Positions 1 to 9,917 of a stretch of DNA of 64,000 nucleotides are shown in pieces. The notes beneath the pieces are model-generated. The model had not been told where the DNA came from, did not search any database, and worked only from the letters and a program-made list of their open reading frames with translations. How positions within the stretch are numbered: the stretch's first letter is position 1; every line of letters starts with the position of its first letter. Made by a program: the position numbers and the translations under genes. Location of the stretch: the NCBI GenBank assembly GCA_030656015.1, contig JAUSNX010000014.1, positions 186,001 to 250,000 of the forward strand, written 5' to 3'. This DNA comes from Methanobacteriaceae archaeon. GTDB lineage: Archaea > Methanobacteriota > Methanobacteria > Methanobacteriales > Methanobacteriaceae.

Positions 1-381
1 GAACTGATAACATTTAACAGCATGGTTGTTAGGGAAAAAAGTCGACCCACAACCGCTGCAGGGAATAGTGAAGATTCCAGCAAACGATTAGAAGATATGG
101 GCCTTCCAATATTACCCTTTGGAAATATAAATGGTCTATCTGGAACTTTATTAACTCAGTGTGCTTCAAAAAACATACCTGCATCCTGTCTCTTTGCAGA
201 AATATTAAATCCCTATCCTGACCCCCGCGCTGCTGCTGGAGTGGTAGATACATTAAATACTATGTTAGATATCAGCATAGATCCTGATCCATTATTACAA
301 GAAGCTCAGGAAATAGAATCACGACTTAAAAAGCTAGCTGAAACAGTTCAGAACGAACCAGAATCTCCAATATATATGTAA
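1..381 (+). CDS. PAC2-family proteasome assembly chaperone-like protein, C-terminal part
   Basis: The reading frame is open from base 1, so the true start lies before the window; the ATG at 22 is internal. The visible part reads through GLPILPFGNINGLSGTLL, ASCLFAEILNPYPDPRAA and a helical Glu/Lys-rich tail. Gly-rich ligand-loop and PYPDPRAA segments followed by an ESRLKKLAE helix are typical of archaeal PAC2 proteins, relatives of eukaryotic proteasome assembly chaperones. A second, complete PAC2 gene lies at 2613-3386 on the other strand. The family assignment is fairly secure; a role in proteasome assembly is known only for eukaryotic relatives and is inferred here. Confidence 0.8.
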   Translation, partial: ELITFNSMVVREKSRPTTAAGNSEDSSKRLEDMGLPILPFGNINGLSGTLLTQCASKNIPASCLFAEILNPYPDPRAAAGVVDTLNTMLDISIDPDPLLQEAQEIESRLKKLAETVQNEPESPIYM

Positions 382-478
382 AAAATATTGTAAAAAATAG
401 TTTTGCAAATATCAAATCATTTGTAAACTTTAATATTTTTTTTATAAAAATGGTTAAAATTCGGCAAAACCGCAGCAG

Positions 479-486
479 TTATATAG
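479..486 (+). promoter_or_regulatory. TATA box for tRNA-Arg(TCT)
   Basis: TTATATAG lies 36 bases before the first base of the tRNA. An archaeal TATA box normally sits about 25 bases before transcription start, so a leader of roughly 10 bases is implied. The match is by consensus only. Confidence 0.5.
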
Positions 487-521
487 TAAAACAAACTAAC
501 ATCTTTTTATCATTTTAATAA

Positions 522-596
<75 letters not shown>

Positions 597-631
597 CCAA
601 AGAACTTTTTTTAGAAATTTAATCTATATTA

Positions 632-641
632 TTTATATAAA
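632..641 (+). promoter_or_regulatory. TATA box, probable promoter of tRNA-Arg(CCT)
   Basis: TTTATATAAA is a near-perfect archaeal TATA element 58 bases before the tRNA at 699. With a start about 25 bases downstream, the precursor would carry a leader of about 30 bases for RNase P to remove. The second tRNA may therefore have its own promoter. Confidence 0.5.
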
Positions 642-696
642 TTGTTATCTTTAATAATAATCAAATGTAAAAATAAAAATTTGATAGCCACATAAC

Positions 697-775
<79 letters not shown>

Positions 776-1030
776 TATAATATTTTTTTAAATTTAATAC
801 ATATGATTCCTATTACTTCTAAATTGAATATATTCAAAATTAATTTAAATCATTAGTAGATGTACCCTAAAATCCATTAGAATATTGATTTAGTTTTAAG
901 CACGGCTAATATAAAAGATAATGTTTCTTAAAATAAGTGCATAGTTTTAGTAAATCATTTGATGGTAGCTAACAGTAATTAACTTGAAGGAATTTGGATT
1001 CGATTTACTGGTTTTAATTATAAAAATTAA

Positions 1031-1237
1031 CTATTTTTCTGAAGATATATCTTTCTTAATTGTTTCCATGAAATCAAATTTATCTTTAAAGTTATCTAGT
1101 AGTTTTATAAACTCTTCTGAATTAATAACAACTACCAATTCATTTTCTTCCAATATATCTGCTTCCTGAGGTACAATAACTATTTTTTTCTCAGAATCTA
1201 CTTTACGACATATTCCCATAGTGGCTTTAAAATCCAT
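1031..1237 (-). CDS. small hypothetical protein, 68 residues
   Basis: I chose the ATG at 1237. A GTG nine bases upstream (1246) belongs to the GTGAT ribosome binding sequence seven bases before that ATG. The product starts MDFKATMGICRKVDSE, followed by a run of alternating hydrophobic residues (KKIVIVPQEADIL, NELVVVI) suggesting a small beta sheet, and then a charged amphipathic helix to the C terminus. There are no Cys pairs or membrane segments. The N-terminal beta pattern faintly recalls AbrB-type swapped-hairpin proteins, but I cannot support that call. It is a short, isolated gene downstream of endonuclease Q on the same strand's opposite side of a 20-bp tandem repeat. Function unknown. 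Confidence 0.6.
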   Translation of the reverse strand: MDFKATMGICRKVDSEKKIVIVPQEADILEENELVVVINSEEFIKLLDNFKDKFDFMETIKKDISSEK

Positions 1238-1259
1238 TTTAATCACACTAATAGTAAAT

Positions 1260-1299
1260 TTCTATTAATTTAATTAATTTTCTATTAATTTAATTAATT
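1260..1299. repeat. perfect tandem duplication of a 20-bp AT-rich unit
   Basis: The unit TTCTATTAATTTAATTAATT occurs twice without a spacer (1260-1279, 1280-1299). It lies in the short gap between the 68-residue gene and the end of the endonuclease Q gene, where the small gene's promoter should be. It probably arose by slippage in AT-rich DNA. Confidence 0.85.
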
Positions 1300-1321
1300 G
1301 AAATTAAGCTAAATTAATAGA

Positions 1322-2482
1322 TTAAAGATAGTTATCTAAATTATTTTCTGGAAATTTAATCTCACCATATTTTCCGCCCCCTCCGGGAACAATTACCAGA
1401 GTCTTATCTCTAAAAGCCTGAATAACCGGAGCCATTTCTGGTGAAATTTCGTTTATATCTTCTAAGGGAACGCGAATCATAACATCTATTTCGCTTCCCA
1501 AGTTATTAACCAGATTCTCCCATATTCCCTGAACAAATTTTGTGGTAACTCCTTTAGAAAATGCTAGAGAAATTATTTCAGCCAAAGGCATTATATGAAT
1601 ATAAGGCGGCCTATGATAAGGATGATGCGGTCTTTTCCAAGTAGCTATTTCGGATATTCGATAATCAACACCTTTTTTAATGGTTCCACCACAAGAACAC
1701 TTCCTATTAGCCTCTTGAGCTTCTTTTGGAGAAAATATTTCATAACATCTGGTACAAGCAGTAAGGTGATATTTTCCTAATCTTGGGTCAAACCCATAAT
1801 TGGCCTTCATTCTTTTCTTTTTTAGTGCATTCTTTAATCCAGTGAATGAGATATCTTCTACCTCTATTTCATTGAATTCACGACCTAAACGATGCGGCCA
1901 TGGCGAATGTGCATCAGAATTAGTTAAAAATGGTATATCTTCCAGTTCTTTAATGGTGTCAGCCATATCTGTATCTGCAGAAAGACCTATCTCCAAAAAG
2001 TCTGGTTTTTTTCCATAACAATCCATATAACTATCATAGGCCTTGTACATACTGGTCCAAGGAGTAAATGCGTGTGCTGGGCCAATAAGCCCATCATGAG
2101 CGTGCACAATATCCATTATTTGGGCTCCATTCATGCGGACTCTGGGACGTCCTTCTTTTTCCTTATCAACAGAAACCATCTCTTTTCTGACAGCATGAGC
2201 AGTTTCTATAGATGGTAAAATCATTAAATGGTGAACTCTTTTGTTATCTTCCACTTCAGCAGTTAAAATGAAATCACAGTCCTCTTTAGAATAAATTCCG
2301 TCTCCAGCAGGGGCGGTGCTGTCTTCTATAATTTTTAACCATCCTGGATGAAGTGCATCTCCTGTTCCCACCAACTGAAGGCCTTTAAGTTTGGCCTGAG
2401 GAGCTATGGCATCAATAACCATGTTATTTGATGTGGCCCTGGAAAAACAACTATGAATATGCAAGTCCGCATTAATTATCAT
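1322..2482 (-). CDS. endonuclease Q family protein (PHP domain)
   Basis: This is a 386-residue protein with an N-terminal PHP metal site, [13 protein letters not shown] (residues 6-18), further His/Asp motifs ([42 protein letters not shown]) and a zinc-ribbon-like segment (CTRCYEIF, then CSCGG). This layout matches archaeal endonuclease Q, which cuts DNA 5' of deaminated bases such as uracil and hypoxanthine; the biochemistry is known from Thermococcales relatives. The start ATG at 2482 has no clear Shine-Dalgarno site but the protein begins directly with the first PHP strand. It stands alone, transcribed away from the PAC2-Nop10-aIF2 block. A few family members are annotated simply as TIGR00375 PHP proteins. 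Confidence 0.88.
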   Translation of the reverse strand: MIINADLHIHSCFSRATSNNMVIDAIAPQAKLKGLQLVGTGDALHPGWLKIIEDSTAPAGDGIYSKEDCDFILTAEVEDNKRVHHLMILPSIETAHAVRKEMVSVDKEKEGRPRVRMNGAQIMDIVHAHDGLIGPAHAFTPWTSMYKAYDSYMDCYGKKPDFLEIGLSADTDMADTIKELEDIPFLTNSDAHSPWPHRLGREFNEIEVEDISFTGLKNALKKKRMKANYGFDPRLGKYHLTACTRCYEIFSPKEAQEANRKCSCGGTIKKGVDYRISEIATWKRPHHPYHRPPYIHIMPLAEIISLAFSKGVTTKFVQGIWENLVNNLGSEIDVMIRVPLEDINEISPEMAPVIQAFRDKTLVIVPGGGGKYGEIKFPENNLDNYL

Positions 2483-2612
2483 AAAAGAAGTTAGATTATT
2501 GAGATATATATAATTAAAGCAAAGTTTCAGTATTCCGTATAGAAATTTAAAATTTATTAAAAAAAATACTCATAATCAACTAATTTAAAAAAAAAAATTA
2601 AAATATTGGGAA

Positions 2613-3386
2613 TTATCCTATGTATCTCAGATCTTCCTCACCAGGAGGCATTGCTGTACGCTCAACCATTTCCTGTTCCATCTGCTGGGCCTTAGAAATC
2701 ATTTTACGAGTCTCAATAGCACGTTCTTCTAAACTTTCAGTATCTACTTCTAAATTTAAAAGAGACATTAAAACAGTGAGTAATGCTTTGGCTGCTTCAG
2801 CATCAATGAAATATCCTGGAGTTTCACCCATTAAACAGACACCCTCCATTCCTCGGAGAGTTCCCATGCCCAATAAAAGGCCAGATGCTCCAATAATACC
2901 GCCGTCTGCAGACCTGAGAGTAACTTCATGATCTTCCAGTTTTTTAGCTAGATCGTTGTTAGTTGCAGCACCAAAAACAGCGCATGTTTCTACAGGTTGG
3001 CCTGTGGCTAGTCCGCCAAGAGTATATATCTCTTTAGCACCGTGTTTTTCCACTAAATCTAATATGAGTCCGCAAACTTCATATTGACCTTCAGGAGATA
3101 AGCCCTGTGTATTCCCCACCAAAAGTAGGTAATCTCTTTCATCTTCTCCAGCAGATTTTAGATAGTAGAGTTCATTTTTCATGGCATGTATAATTCCATT
3201 CTCATCTACCAGTACTTGTGGAGGAAATGATGGTGAATGAATTTCAGCCATTTTTACTGCACCCAGTTCTTCAATTATGTGATCTGCGGCGAGTTTTCCA
3301 ACATGACCAATACCTGGAAGAGCTTCTATGAAAATAGGTTGATTTAACTCTACTTCTTCTAAAATATTTATAATAGTTTCCTTCAT
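2613..3386 (-). CDS. proteasome assembly chaperone family protein (PAC2)
   Basis: The product has 257 residues, about the usual family length. The N terminus carries the beta-strand/Gly motif [19 protein letters not shown], the middle has [11 protein letters not shown] and [12 protein letters not shown], and the C-terminal part is a helical Glu/Met-rich tail. GAGGGAT lies just before the ATG. It is the last gene of a minus-strand set (L44e, S27e, aIF2-alpha, Nop10, PAC2) whose order is conserved in many archaea. The context suggests a housekeeping link with ribosome biogenesis, although the name comes from eukaryotic PAC2. It is a distant paralogue of the truncated protein at the left edge. 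Confidence 0.9.
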   Translation of the reverse strand: MKETIINILEEVELNQPIFIEALPGIGHVGKLAADHIIEELGAVKMAEIHSPSFPPQVLVDENGIIHAMKNELYYLKSAGEDERDYLLLVGNTQGLSPEGQYEVCGLILDLVEKHGAKEIYTLGGLATGQPVETCAVFGAATNNDLAKKLEDHEVTLRSADGGIIGASGLLLGMGTLRGMEGVCLMGETPGYFIDAEAAKALLTVLMSLLNLEVDTESLEERAIETRKMISKAQQMEQEMVERTAMPPGEEDLRYIG

Positions 3387-3492
3387 TTTTATCCCTCAAT
3401 ATTCATTAATAAAGAATATTTGATAGAATATTAAATTTAATGTTATAGTAGGACAGTGAATTAAAAATATTCTTATTCAATTAATCAGTGTC

Positions 3493-3675
3493 TTAACTAG
3501 TTTCATTAACCCTATACTGCATCTGTTCTTTTAGAATCCTACGATACTTTCCATACTTGTCTTCAGGAGAATATTTAGCAGGAAAAATGACTCCTACTTC
3601 ACCAACACAATATGGGCAGCTATCCTTAAGAGTATATTCCCCACAGGATTTACACCTTTTCATTTTCATTTTCAT
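3493..3675 (-). CDS. nop10: RNA-protein complex protein Nop10
   Basis: This 60-residue zinc protein has RCKSCGEYTLKDSCPYCVG near the N terminus, giving two CxxC pairs that bind one zinc, and a C-terminal YRRILKEQ helix. Nop10 is a core part of H/ACA guide RNP complexes with Cbf5, Gar1 and L7Ae, which make pseudouridines in rRNA. The zinc-ribbon plus short tail and the position directly after aIF2-alpha are diagnostic. The start has CAGGAT seven bases upstream; the MKMKMK repeat leaves the exact ATG slightly uncertain. Confidence 0.95.
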   Translation of the reverse strand: MKMKMKRCKSCGEYTLKDSCPYCVGEVGVIFPAKYSPEDKYGKYRRILKEQMQYRVNETS

Positions 3676-3744
3676 AGAAATATCCTGAAATTACTAATTG
3701 AAAATTAATCTTGAATCAAAAATTAAAATGAATAATTAGTTTAA

Positions 3745-4524
3745 TCATTCTAATTCACGATGGAAAGTTCCTTCACCTTCAGATGCTTCTACTAAATCTA
3801 TACAACGATCAGCTGCATCTTTAAGATTCTTTTCTGCTTGAATATAGTCCGGAGCTTTGACAATTAATCTGTATCTAGGAGCACCTACACACTGGATAAC
3901 TATATTATCGCCTTCTGCAGATTCAAGGGCTTTTTTTATGATTTCCACGCCGTTTGAAGCGTATGATTTAATGTCAACGTACCCCGTAATCTGGACTTCA
4001 GGAGGAGTAATGTTTTTCTTGGCAATTTTAGTTATGGCTTGGGCCCATTCTTCACTAACTCCCTCATCCATAAGGGCAGATTCGCCTTCCTCAGCAGAAG
4101 CTTCAAATGCACCATAAATATCTCCAAAACGATCCATCATTAGGTATCCCACTTCATTATAAGCAGTGTCCAGATCTTTATCCATGGTTTTACCAGCCAG
4201 TTCCAGGAACTTCTCCGCTTTTTGTTCGATTTTCCAGGACTGGATTTTTTTGGTTCTCTGGTCTTCCCTAATACGCTTCATGGATACATCCACGTGGCCT
4301 TTCTTAGGGTTAACTCTTAGTACACGAGCAACAATTTTCTGGTTTTCTCTTACATAATCCCGGATATTTTTTACCCAACCAGAGGAAACCTCAGAAATAT
4401 GAATAAACGCCTCTTTACCCTGGTACTCTTCCAGGCTGGCAAAGGCACCGTAGTTTAAAACCTTATGTACAGTTCCTACTACTAGTTCGCCCTCATCAGG
4501 CCATTGATTTTTTCTTCTTACCAT
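3745..4524 (-). CDS. translation initiation factor aIF2, alpha subunit
   Basis: The 259-residue protein begins with an S1/OB RNA-binding domain ([20 protein letters not shown], then [17 protein letters not shown]), followed by the helical domain and the C-terminal alpha/beta domain that binds the gamma subunit. It helps deliver initiator Met-tRNA to the small ribosomal subunit. I start at the ATG at 4524: the GTG at 4533 lies inside the AGGTG ribosome binding site. The Ser-51 regulatory context of eukaryotic eIF2-alpha is not expected in archaea. It sits between S27e upstream and Nop10 downstream in a translation operon. Confidence 0.96.
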   Translation of the reverse strand: MVRRKNQWPDEGELVVGTVHKVLNYGAFASLEEYQGKEAFIHISEVSSGWVKNIRDYVRENQKIVARVLRVNPKKGHVDVSMKRIREDQRTKKIQSWKIEQKAEKFLELAGKTMDKDLDTAYNEVGYLMMDRFGDIYGAFEASAEEGESALMDEGVSEEWAQAITKIAKKNITPPEVQITGYVDIKSYASNGVEIIKKALESAEGDNIVIQCVGAPRYRLIVKAPDYIQAEKNLKDAADRCIDLVEASEGEGTFHRELE

Positions 4525-4576
4525 GAAAAACACCTAAAATCCTTAAAATAAAATTAAAAATAATTTAAAAAAAAAT

Positions 4577-4762
4577 TTAATCTAAAACTTCAACTATTTG
4601 GGAGGTAATCTGAGATTTTCCACCCTTTGGTTTTACCAGGGTTTTACCACAGATAATGCACTGTACTACGGAAGCAGCACGATCAAAGACCACTTGCTGG
4701 TTTCCACAATCCATACATTTTACCTTTAGGAAGTTACCTTTTGTATTTTGGAATGCCGCCAT
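4577..4762 (-). CDS. rps27e: 30S ribosomal protein S27e
   Basis: The 61-residue protein has one zinc finger made of CMDCG and CIICG, the signature of S27e. The SD site AGAGGTG precedes the ATG. The stop of L44e lies 10 bases upstream, so the two are cotranscribed and probably translationally coupled. It is a small-subunit protein shared by archaea and eukaryotes and absent from bacteria. Confidence 0.97.
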   Translation of the reverse strand: MAAFQNTKGNFLKVKCMDCGNQQVVFDRAASVVQCIICGKTLVKPKGGKSQITSQIVEVLD

Positions 4763-4772
4763 TATAACACCT

Positions 4773-5051
4773 CTAGGCTACAAATTCTATTTTCCCGTTT
4801 CTAAAGGACTTTTTCTGAATGTGGGCTTTACCGCATTCTTTGCATTTAAGTCTTAAGTCCAGTTTTTTTATGGGTTTGTTTCCTGATGGAAGTGGCCTTG
4901 GGTAACCTCGGTAACCCGCAGTAACTCTTCGGAACTGTCTTTGTCCCCATTTTAGCTCGCTAGCTTTCCTTCTTTTTGATTCGAATACTTCGTGAACGGT
5001 ATGTTTCTTACAGCTCGGGCAGTAAGTTCTCCTTTCTTTAGGCATTTTCAT
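4773..5051 (-). CDS. rpl44e: 50S ribosomal protein L44e
   Basis: This 92-residue basic zinc protein has CPSCKKHT near the N terminus, CKECGKAH near the C terminus, and the family's basic central segment between. The start is set at 5051, because AGAGGTGATTAT stands directly before this ATG and homologues begin MKMPK; an ATG at 5081 would add ten residues not found in the family. It is the promoter-proximal gene of the L44e-S27e-aIF2-alpha-Nop10-PAC2 set. Confidence 0.96.
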   Translation of the reverse strand: MKMPKERRTYCPSCKKHTVHEVFESKRRKASELKWGQRQFRRVTAGYRGYPRPLPSGNKPIKKLDLRLKCKECGKAHIQKKSFRNGKIEFVA

Positions 5052-5361
5052 ATAATCACCTCTATTGTAAAAGTAATCCATATCATAAATATTATAATAA
5101 AATATTTGATCTGAATCATAATAATTGCTATCCCCATCTTGGGGTAGAAAAGATATATTATGTGTTTATCATTGGAATGCCTATTTATATGTTTGGATGA
5201 ATGAATTTAAAAAATCATTTCCCAAAAAATAAGTTCTAAAAATGAGTTTTAAATGTTAAAAATACATCAAAAGCCATCATTAAGAAAACAACTAGGATTG
5301 CATCCAAAATGAAATTAAATCTAATATGGCAATTAAATATTATTTAAATTATATTCATCAA
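5052..5361. other. intergenic region: L44e promoter and possible PCNA-GINS terminator hairpin
   Basis: No gene is seen here. Reading leftward, an AT-rich TATA-like stretch (complement of about 5085-5098) lies 35-45 bases before the L44e start. A short perfect hairpin, CCCCA-TCT-TGGGG at 5132-5144, stands about 220 bases after the GINS stop and could end or process that transcript. Both calls rest on pattern alone. Confidence 0.4.
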
Positions 5362-6177
5362 TTAAGACTTAATATATCTTCCTTTTCGGGCCTTTATAAA
5401 TATTTGGGCATTAATTTCAGGCATTTTAACAACATCTTGTGGGCAGAAAGGCCCATAAACCTTTTGATCTACCCCTAAAATTGACGGTAGCTCATCAAAT
5501 ATAACCACCGTTTTTAAATCCATACCTGATTTTTCAGTTTTTGATTTACTTTTAGATAAGTCCTCTGGCCTCACCGGAGGAACAAACTCAGCTATGCCTT
5601 CTTCATTAAAAGATTCAACACCAATATTTTCACTATTTTGATTGGTTAAAGTATCTTCTGGTTTTAAAGATTTTGAAGTCGAATTTGTTTTTGAAACAGA
5701 TATTTTTGATGAATCTTCATTAGATGCATCTATTTGTTCGGGGGCAATCAAATTGTTAGGAACAATTTGTGGATCATCAAGAACATCTAGAGAAGGTATT
5801 ATCCTGCCTCTATAACCTTTTAAAGTATCTATTAAAGAAAAATAGAGCTTTTCTTCTTCAGGAGTAAGATTTAAAGGAGTTGTATCTTGCAAATCAAATT
5901 GAGGTTTTCCCTTAAATAAATGATATGACCTTTGAATATTCATTACAGCGCTATCAGTGATCTTGTGTTCTCTTCTTTCACAGATTTCAGTGGCTATTCT
6001 CTGAGTATCTCTTAAAAGATATTGCTCTTTAGCAAATGGATCATTTCCTACGGTATCCATTAATTCTTCTAAATAGCGGTGAATTCTTTTATAAAAGTCC
6101 TCACCAACCCGAGCAAGGCCACCTTCATTGCGCTCTTTCTTCTGTATTTTCCTTAGTTTCTGGAAAAACTCGTCCAA
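5362..6177 (-). CDS. archaeal GINS complex subunit (Gins51-like)
   Basis: The 271-residue protein starts at TTG (6177) with GAGGAAT six bases upstream; no ATG fits better. An N-terminal helical A domain (residues 1 to about 135) ends in YFSLIDTLKGYRGRIIP. Then comes a Ser/Thr/Asn/Glu-rich linker of about 75 residues, and a small C-terminal B domain starts around VVIFDELPSILGVDQ and contains GPFCPQDVVKMP. The A-linker-B order is that of Sld5/Psf1-type GINS, which links the MCM helicase to the replisome. It directly follows PCNA on the same strand, the usual archaeal pairing. The linker is unusually long and low in complexity, and probably flexible. Confidence 0.88.
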   Translation of the reverse strand: MDEFFQKLRKIQKKERNEGGLARVGEDFYKRIHRYLEELMDTVGNDPFAKEQYLLRDTQRIATEICERREHKITDSAVMNIQRSYHLFKGKPQFDLQDTTPLNLTPEEEKLYFSLIDTLKGYRGRIIPSLDVLDDPQIVPNNLIAPEQIDASNEDSSKISVSKTNSTSKSLKPEDTLTNQNSENIGVESFNEEGIAEFVPPVRPEDLSKSKSKTEKSGMDLKTVVIFDELPSILGVDQKVYGPFCPQDVVKMPEINAQIFIKARKGRYIKS

Positions 6178-6248
6178 CCCTATTCCTCGCTTAAATCCTC
6201 TCTTAAATTTATTTCAAAAAAATGAAATGTTAAATAAAAAAAGGTAGT

Positions 6249-6983
6249 TTAGTCTTCTGCTTCAATTCTAGGAGCCAATAAAAAGCTTAATTCACCTTCA
6301 TCAGAAACCATTCTGAGTTTAAGATTTAAAGGCATGTCATCTCCCAGACTTATAGTGGCAATATCTGAAAATTTGTCAGCCTTAAGCATTTCCTTGATCT
6401 TTTCCAGGGAAAATACTGAACGGGCACTAGTTTCTATCTTTTCACCATGCAAATATTCAATATTAGCATCCCCAAACTCACCCTCAGCAGATGCGGCAAA
6501 TCTATCCCCGTCCACACTCATAGCGATTTTATCCGAGAAAATATCTATATCTTGTATAGAATCTTTAAGCAGACTAAATGGAACCTCGAACTCAGTAGGA
6601 TACTCTAAGTTTGGAGGACTTGGAGCTTCATATTCAATATCAATAAGTCTGATTTTAAATCTTCTTTTAGCTTCCCCTTCAAAGGTTATAATAAAATTAC
6701 CCTCATCTAATGACATGTAAACTCTATCATCGCCTTTAGATCGTTTCAAGACTTTCATCAGTTCTTCAGTATCTACATTGATTTTTTCAGGTTCATCACA
6801 GACATACTCATCAAATAGACTGGATTTCAGTTCCAAATGAACGAATGTGATGTGACTACGGTCTAGAGCATCCAGACGCAAACCTTCACTGTCAGTCTGT
6901 ATTTGTACTTCGTCTACAATGGAAGAAATTGCATCGAAACTGGTTTTCAGTATATTGGGGTCACTTAACTCTGCTTTAAACAT
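6249..6983 (-). CDS. pcn: DNA polymerase sliding clamp (PCNA)
   Basis: This 244-residue homotrimeric clamp starts [20 protein letters not shown] and contains the PCNA signature [19 protein letters not shown], the interdomain connector region around residue 120, and the acidic C-terminal [12 protein letters not shown]. The start at 6983 was chosen because GGAGGAT stands six bases before it; the ATG at 6989 overlaps that site. PCNA encircles DNA and tethers polymerase, Fen1, ligase and other clients. It is cotranscribed with the downstream GINS gene after a gap of about 70 bases. Confidence 0.97.
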   Translation of the reverse strand: MFKAELSDPNILKTSFDAISSIVDEVQIQTDSEGLRLDALDRSHITFVHLELKSSLFDEYVCDEPEKINVDTEELMKVLKRSKGDDRVYMSLDEGNFIITFEGEAKRRFKIRLIDIEYEAPSPPNLEYPTEFEVPFSLLKDSIQDIDIFSDKIAMSVDGDRFAASAEGEFGDANIEYLHGEKIETSARSVFSLEKIKEMLKADKFSDIATISLGDDMPLNLKLRMVSDEGELSFLLAPRIEAED

Positions 6984-7245
6984 TTTCATCCTCCATTAAT
7001 TATAAATTTAGCATAGGATGAACTAAATAGTTCACTAACAATCCCTTAAGTATTATATATAATCTATAATCACTATCTAAGTATATATAATTAATATTTA
7101 TCTATTTTATTAAATATCTAAATTTAATGAATTGGAAAAAGTTATTTATAATCTGATAGTATTCTGATATTTATTATAAATTAAGCAATATTTTAGTCCA
7201 ATAATCGAAACTTAATCAAATGAAGCTAAAAAATTCTATTTATTG

Positions 7246-8007
7246 TTATTTTTCTTTCTCGGGGATTTGTGATAATTCTTCATTTTCAAGTGAATCCTGG
7301 TCAATTAGCTTTTCATTTTCAGATTCTTTTGATGGAGATTCTTTTAATGAATGATTATTATTCAAATCATCATCTTTGGAATCATCTACATCTTTTTTAG
7401 AAGAATTATCTTCAACTCCTTTCATTTCCTGATAAATGTTATCAAAAGAGGTTTTTCCAATAATTTTAGGTGCATAAATTCCCGCAATTATTAATAATCC
7501 AATTATAACAAAAAAAGCGGAAGTTACAGATTTTTCCCCAAATACTACATTGTCAGAAACTTTATCAGAAGTTCCAAATAAAAAAGATATCCCCAACAAT
7601 ATCAGGATAACTGCTACTGCTAATCCGATCATAGTAAATAATTTTTGCCGGTCTCCTTGAATAGATGTTTTAAATTGATTAAATTTAGCACTAATTCCTG
7701 AAAAACTGCTTTTAGAATCATTAGCAGCTACAGATTCTTTAGAATCTATCGAATTATTTTTATTTTTAGAAGATTTTGAACTTTTTCCATCTTTATGGGG
7801 TAGAGAAGTTTCAGTGGAAGATTTTTTAGATTCATTTTCGGATTTGGAAGAATCATTAGAATCTTTAGAATCATTAGAATGATTTTTTGAATCATCAAGA
7901 TTTTCAACATTAGGATCTAAATTTTTTAATGCTTTTTTAGCTAAATTAAAAATAGATAGTGTATTTTTTTCTTCAGATGATGACTTTTCAGACTTTGATT
8001 CTTTCAT
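7246..8007 (-). CDS. Ser/Asn/Lys-rich protein with two membrane segments, unknown function
   Basis: The first 105 or so residues of 253 are a low-complexity, highly charged Ser/Lys/Asp/Asn tract. Two hydrophobic segments follow (around LFTMIGLAVAVILILLGISF and AFFVIIGLLIIAGIYAP), then a second acidic Ser/Asp/Glu-rich tail. There is no signal peptide, so both tails probably face the same side. The SD site GGAGC lies over the TFS stop codon and the gap to TFS is 12 bases, so it is cotranscribed with that transcription factor. No family is recognised. The composition suggests intrinsically disordered arms on a small hairpin membrane anchor. Confidence 0.65.
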   Translation of the reverse strand: MKESKSEKSSSEEKNTLSIFNLAKKALKNLDPNVENLDDSKNHSNDSKDSNDSSKSENESKKSSTETSLPHKDGKSSKSSKNKNNSIDSKESVAANDSKSSFSGISAKFNQFKTSIQGDRQKLFTMIGLAVAVILILLGISFLFGTSDKVSDNVVFGEKSVTSAFFVIIGLLIIAGIYAPKIIGKTSFDNIYQEMKGVEDNSSKKDVDDSKDDDLNNNHSLKESPSKESENEKLIDQDSLENEELSQIPEKEK

Positions 8008-8019
8008 ATTAATGCTCCA

Positions 8020-8334
8020 TTAGTCGTATTCTCTCCAAGTGTGTTTGCAAGCTGAGCATCTTAAAAATCGAGTTTCAGCTTCATCCGCCCTTCTGGTCTG
8101 TTGAAGCCACCAAAATGCCTCCATATTTTTACATTTGGGGCATTCAGCACGAGTAGTTGGAAGGGTGTTTATATCATCACCGGTGAATATAACCGTGTCT
8201 TTAGGGTCTATTTTTTCAGATACATCGTATTGACTAGCCAGATCTTTGGTAATCTCTTTTTGATAACCACATTTACACTGGAAACTGTTGTCTTTAGGAA
8301 ACATCATAGCTCCGCATTTAGGGCAAAACTCCAT
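8020..8334 (-). CDS. tfs: transcription factor S (TFIIS/RPB9-like)
   Basis: The 104-residue protein has an N-terminal zinc ribbon ([10 protein letters not shown], then CKCGYQ) and a C-terminal ribbon ([20 protein letters not shown], then CSACKHTWR). The acidic pair in [10 protein letters not shown], which enters the polymerase active site to stimulate transcript cleavage in TFS/TFIIS, is present; this separates it from RPB9. It rescues backtracked RNA polymerase. AAGGAGG precedes the ATG. It is the first gene of a two-gene unit with the disordered membrane protein. Confidence 0.95.
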   Translation of the reverse strand: MEFCPKCGAMMFPKDNSFQCKCGYQKEITKDLASQYDVSEKIDPKDTVIFTGDDINTLPTTRAECPKCKNMEAFWWLQQTRRADEAETRFLRCSACKHTWREYD

Positions 8335-8575
8335 ATAAGTCCTCCTTACAAAGTAAGATTGATAATTTATTAGATTTAACTATTAGTATGAAATTAAATG
8401 TTTAAATCAATTAATTTTATCAGTTAAAGCATATAGTCTAATTTTGAATAATTTTAATTGATTTTATGATTCTATTACTGGTTCTTATTAATAGTTTTTA
8501 TTTTTTAAATAAATTTTATTCAATTATCTTCTAATATTTTTAAAATCTAAGATATATAATTTCTGATTTGATTTT

Positions 8576-9022
8576 TTAACTTCTTTTATTTAGAATATTT
8601 AAAGCATTTTTTAAAATGGTTTTATGGTCAAATGCAAGTTTTAAATCACTAATTTCATCTTTAGTAAATTCAAAAGCATCCTCAGCATCACTATCTGCTT
8701 TCAAGTTCCCAAAAACTGTTTGGGCAATATAAACAATCGTTACCGTGTGTCCTCGAGGATCTCGATCAGGATTAGAGTAAACACCAACTAGTTCTACAAG
8801 TTCAACATTTAAACCCGTTTCTTCCCAAGCCTCCCTTACAGCAGCCTGCTCAACAGATTCACCAATCTCTACAAATCCCCCTGGGAGCGCCCAGTAAGAT
8901 TTATATGGATCGTATTTTCTTTTTATAAGTACAATAGTATCCTTAGGAGACATGATGATAATATCTACCGTTAAAAAAGGGGTTTTAGGAGTCTGAGTAT
9001 TAATAATATCACTTCCGACCAA
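8576..9022 (-). CDS. NUDIX hydrolase, probably ADP-ribose pyrophosphatase-like
   Basis: The Nudix box runs from GGFVEIGESVEQ to AWEETGL with the catalytic REAWEE. Downstream SNPDRDPRGHTVTIVYIA is the pattern seen in ADP-ribose pyrophosphatases of methanogens. The start is uncertain. A TTG at 9022 gives 148 residues but has no ribosome binding site, while AAGTGAT at 9008-9014 lies just before two ATT codons (9007 and 9004). No ATG or GTG precedes the first core strand LTVDIIIM. If an ATT is used, the protein starts about INTQTPKT. It stands as a single gene. Confidence 0.85.
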   Translation of the reverse strand: MVGSDIINTQTPKTPFLTVDIIIMSPKDTIVLIKRKYDPYKSYWALPGGFVEIGESVEQAAVREAWEETGLNVELVELVGVYSNPDRDPRGHTVTIVYIAQTVFGNLKADSDAEDAFEFTKDEISDLKLAFDHKTILKNALNILNKRS

Positions 9023-9121
9023 AAGACTGATTAATAAATGATTAAATTTGATAATATAGTATAAATTTCTAATAATTTAATTTCGAGTCATTTATTTCGA
9101 GTCGGTTTAATATTGGTCCTA

Positions 9122-9718
9122 TCACGCATTACCATAAGATTCTCCAGTTTCTACTCCAGCAGCAATTATATGGGCCGTTCTAATAGGCTCGGGTAAGTTA
9201 CTATGAGTAGTGGACAGCCTCACTATTTCCAATGCATCAGATAATTCTATTCCGCAAATTTGAATGAATAAACTTCCTGAATCATCAACTTGATGTATTG
9301 GCCCTGCTTTTTTTACATTTTTCCATCTTTCTTCCCCATCTGAGAAGTTTTGAAGAGCTTTTTCTATTTTTTCAAAATCAGGATATCTTCTCATGGCCAC
9401 AACAACCGGAACTGTAGTTTTTTCAAATATTTGAGTAATATCAACCACATTAAAACCGCCAAAAGTAATTCCGTCCAGCATAATAACACCTAATTGGCCA
9501 TTATACCGAGAATCATTGACCATTTTCACTATCTGTTCTGTAGAGTCAGTTCCATCAATTTGGACATAGGTAGTCAAGACTCCATCTAACCATGACCCTC
9601 CCCGGAAAAAGGTTCCCACCAGTAGAACATTACCTTCCTTATGAGGAGTAAATGGGGCATCATCAATGCCTAAAATTCTTATTTCAGACTTAATAGTTCG
9701 GAATTTCTTATTTTTCAT
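9122..9718 (-). CDS. DUF99 family protein
   Basis: The 198-residue protein has the archaeal DUF99 pattern: [10 protein letters not shown] near residue 19, [29 protein letters not shown], and [11 protein letters not shown], ending with [19 protein letters not shown]. The fold is related to endonuclease V, and the paired Asp of GIDDAPF corresponds to its metal-binding region; activity of DUF99 proteins has not, to my knowledge, been settled. A weak SD (GAAGAAT) precedes the ATG. It is a monocistronic gene between the NUDIX gene and rpoL. Confidence 0.9.
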   Translation of the reverse strand: MKNKKFRTIKSEIRILGIDDAPFTPHKEGNVLLVGTFFRGGSWLDGVLTTYVQIDGTDSTEQIVKMVNDSRYNGQLGVIMLDGITFGGFNVVDITQIFEKTTVPVVVAMRRYPDFEKIEKALQNFSDGEERWKNVKKAGPIHQVDDSGSLFIQICGIELSDALEIVRLSTTHSNLPEPIRTAHIIAAGVETGESYGNA

Positions 9719-9917
9719 GAAAATTCTTCATATCATTAATCTTATACTAATTCATTAGTGAAAATAAGTGTTAAAAGTTAAAAATAGAACTTAGAAAAAA
9801 ATTATTTGTAAAATGGTAAGTTATTTGATACTAATTGATTAATTTCAGGATTAATAATAATGAAATATTAAAATCTATTAATCAATTTAATTCATTATAA
9901 TCCACTTAATAGCTAAC

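Noticed and set aside
1260-1299. CRISPR-like repeat
   Set aside because: Two copies in direct contact without spacers; it is a simple AT-rich tandem duplication.
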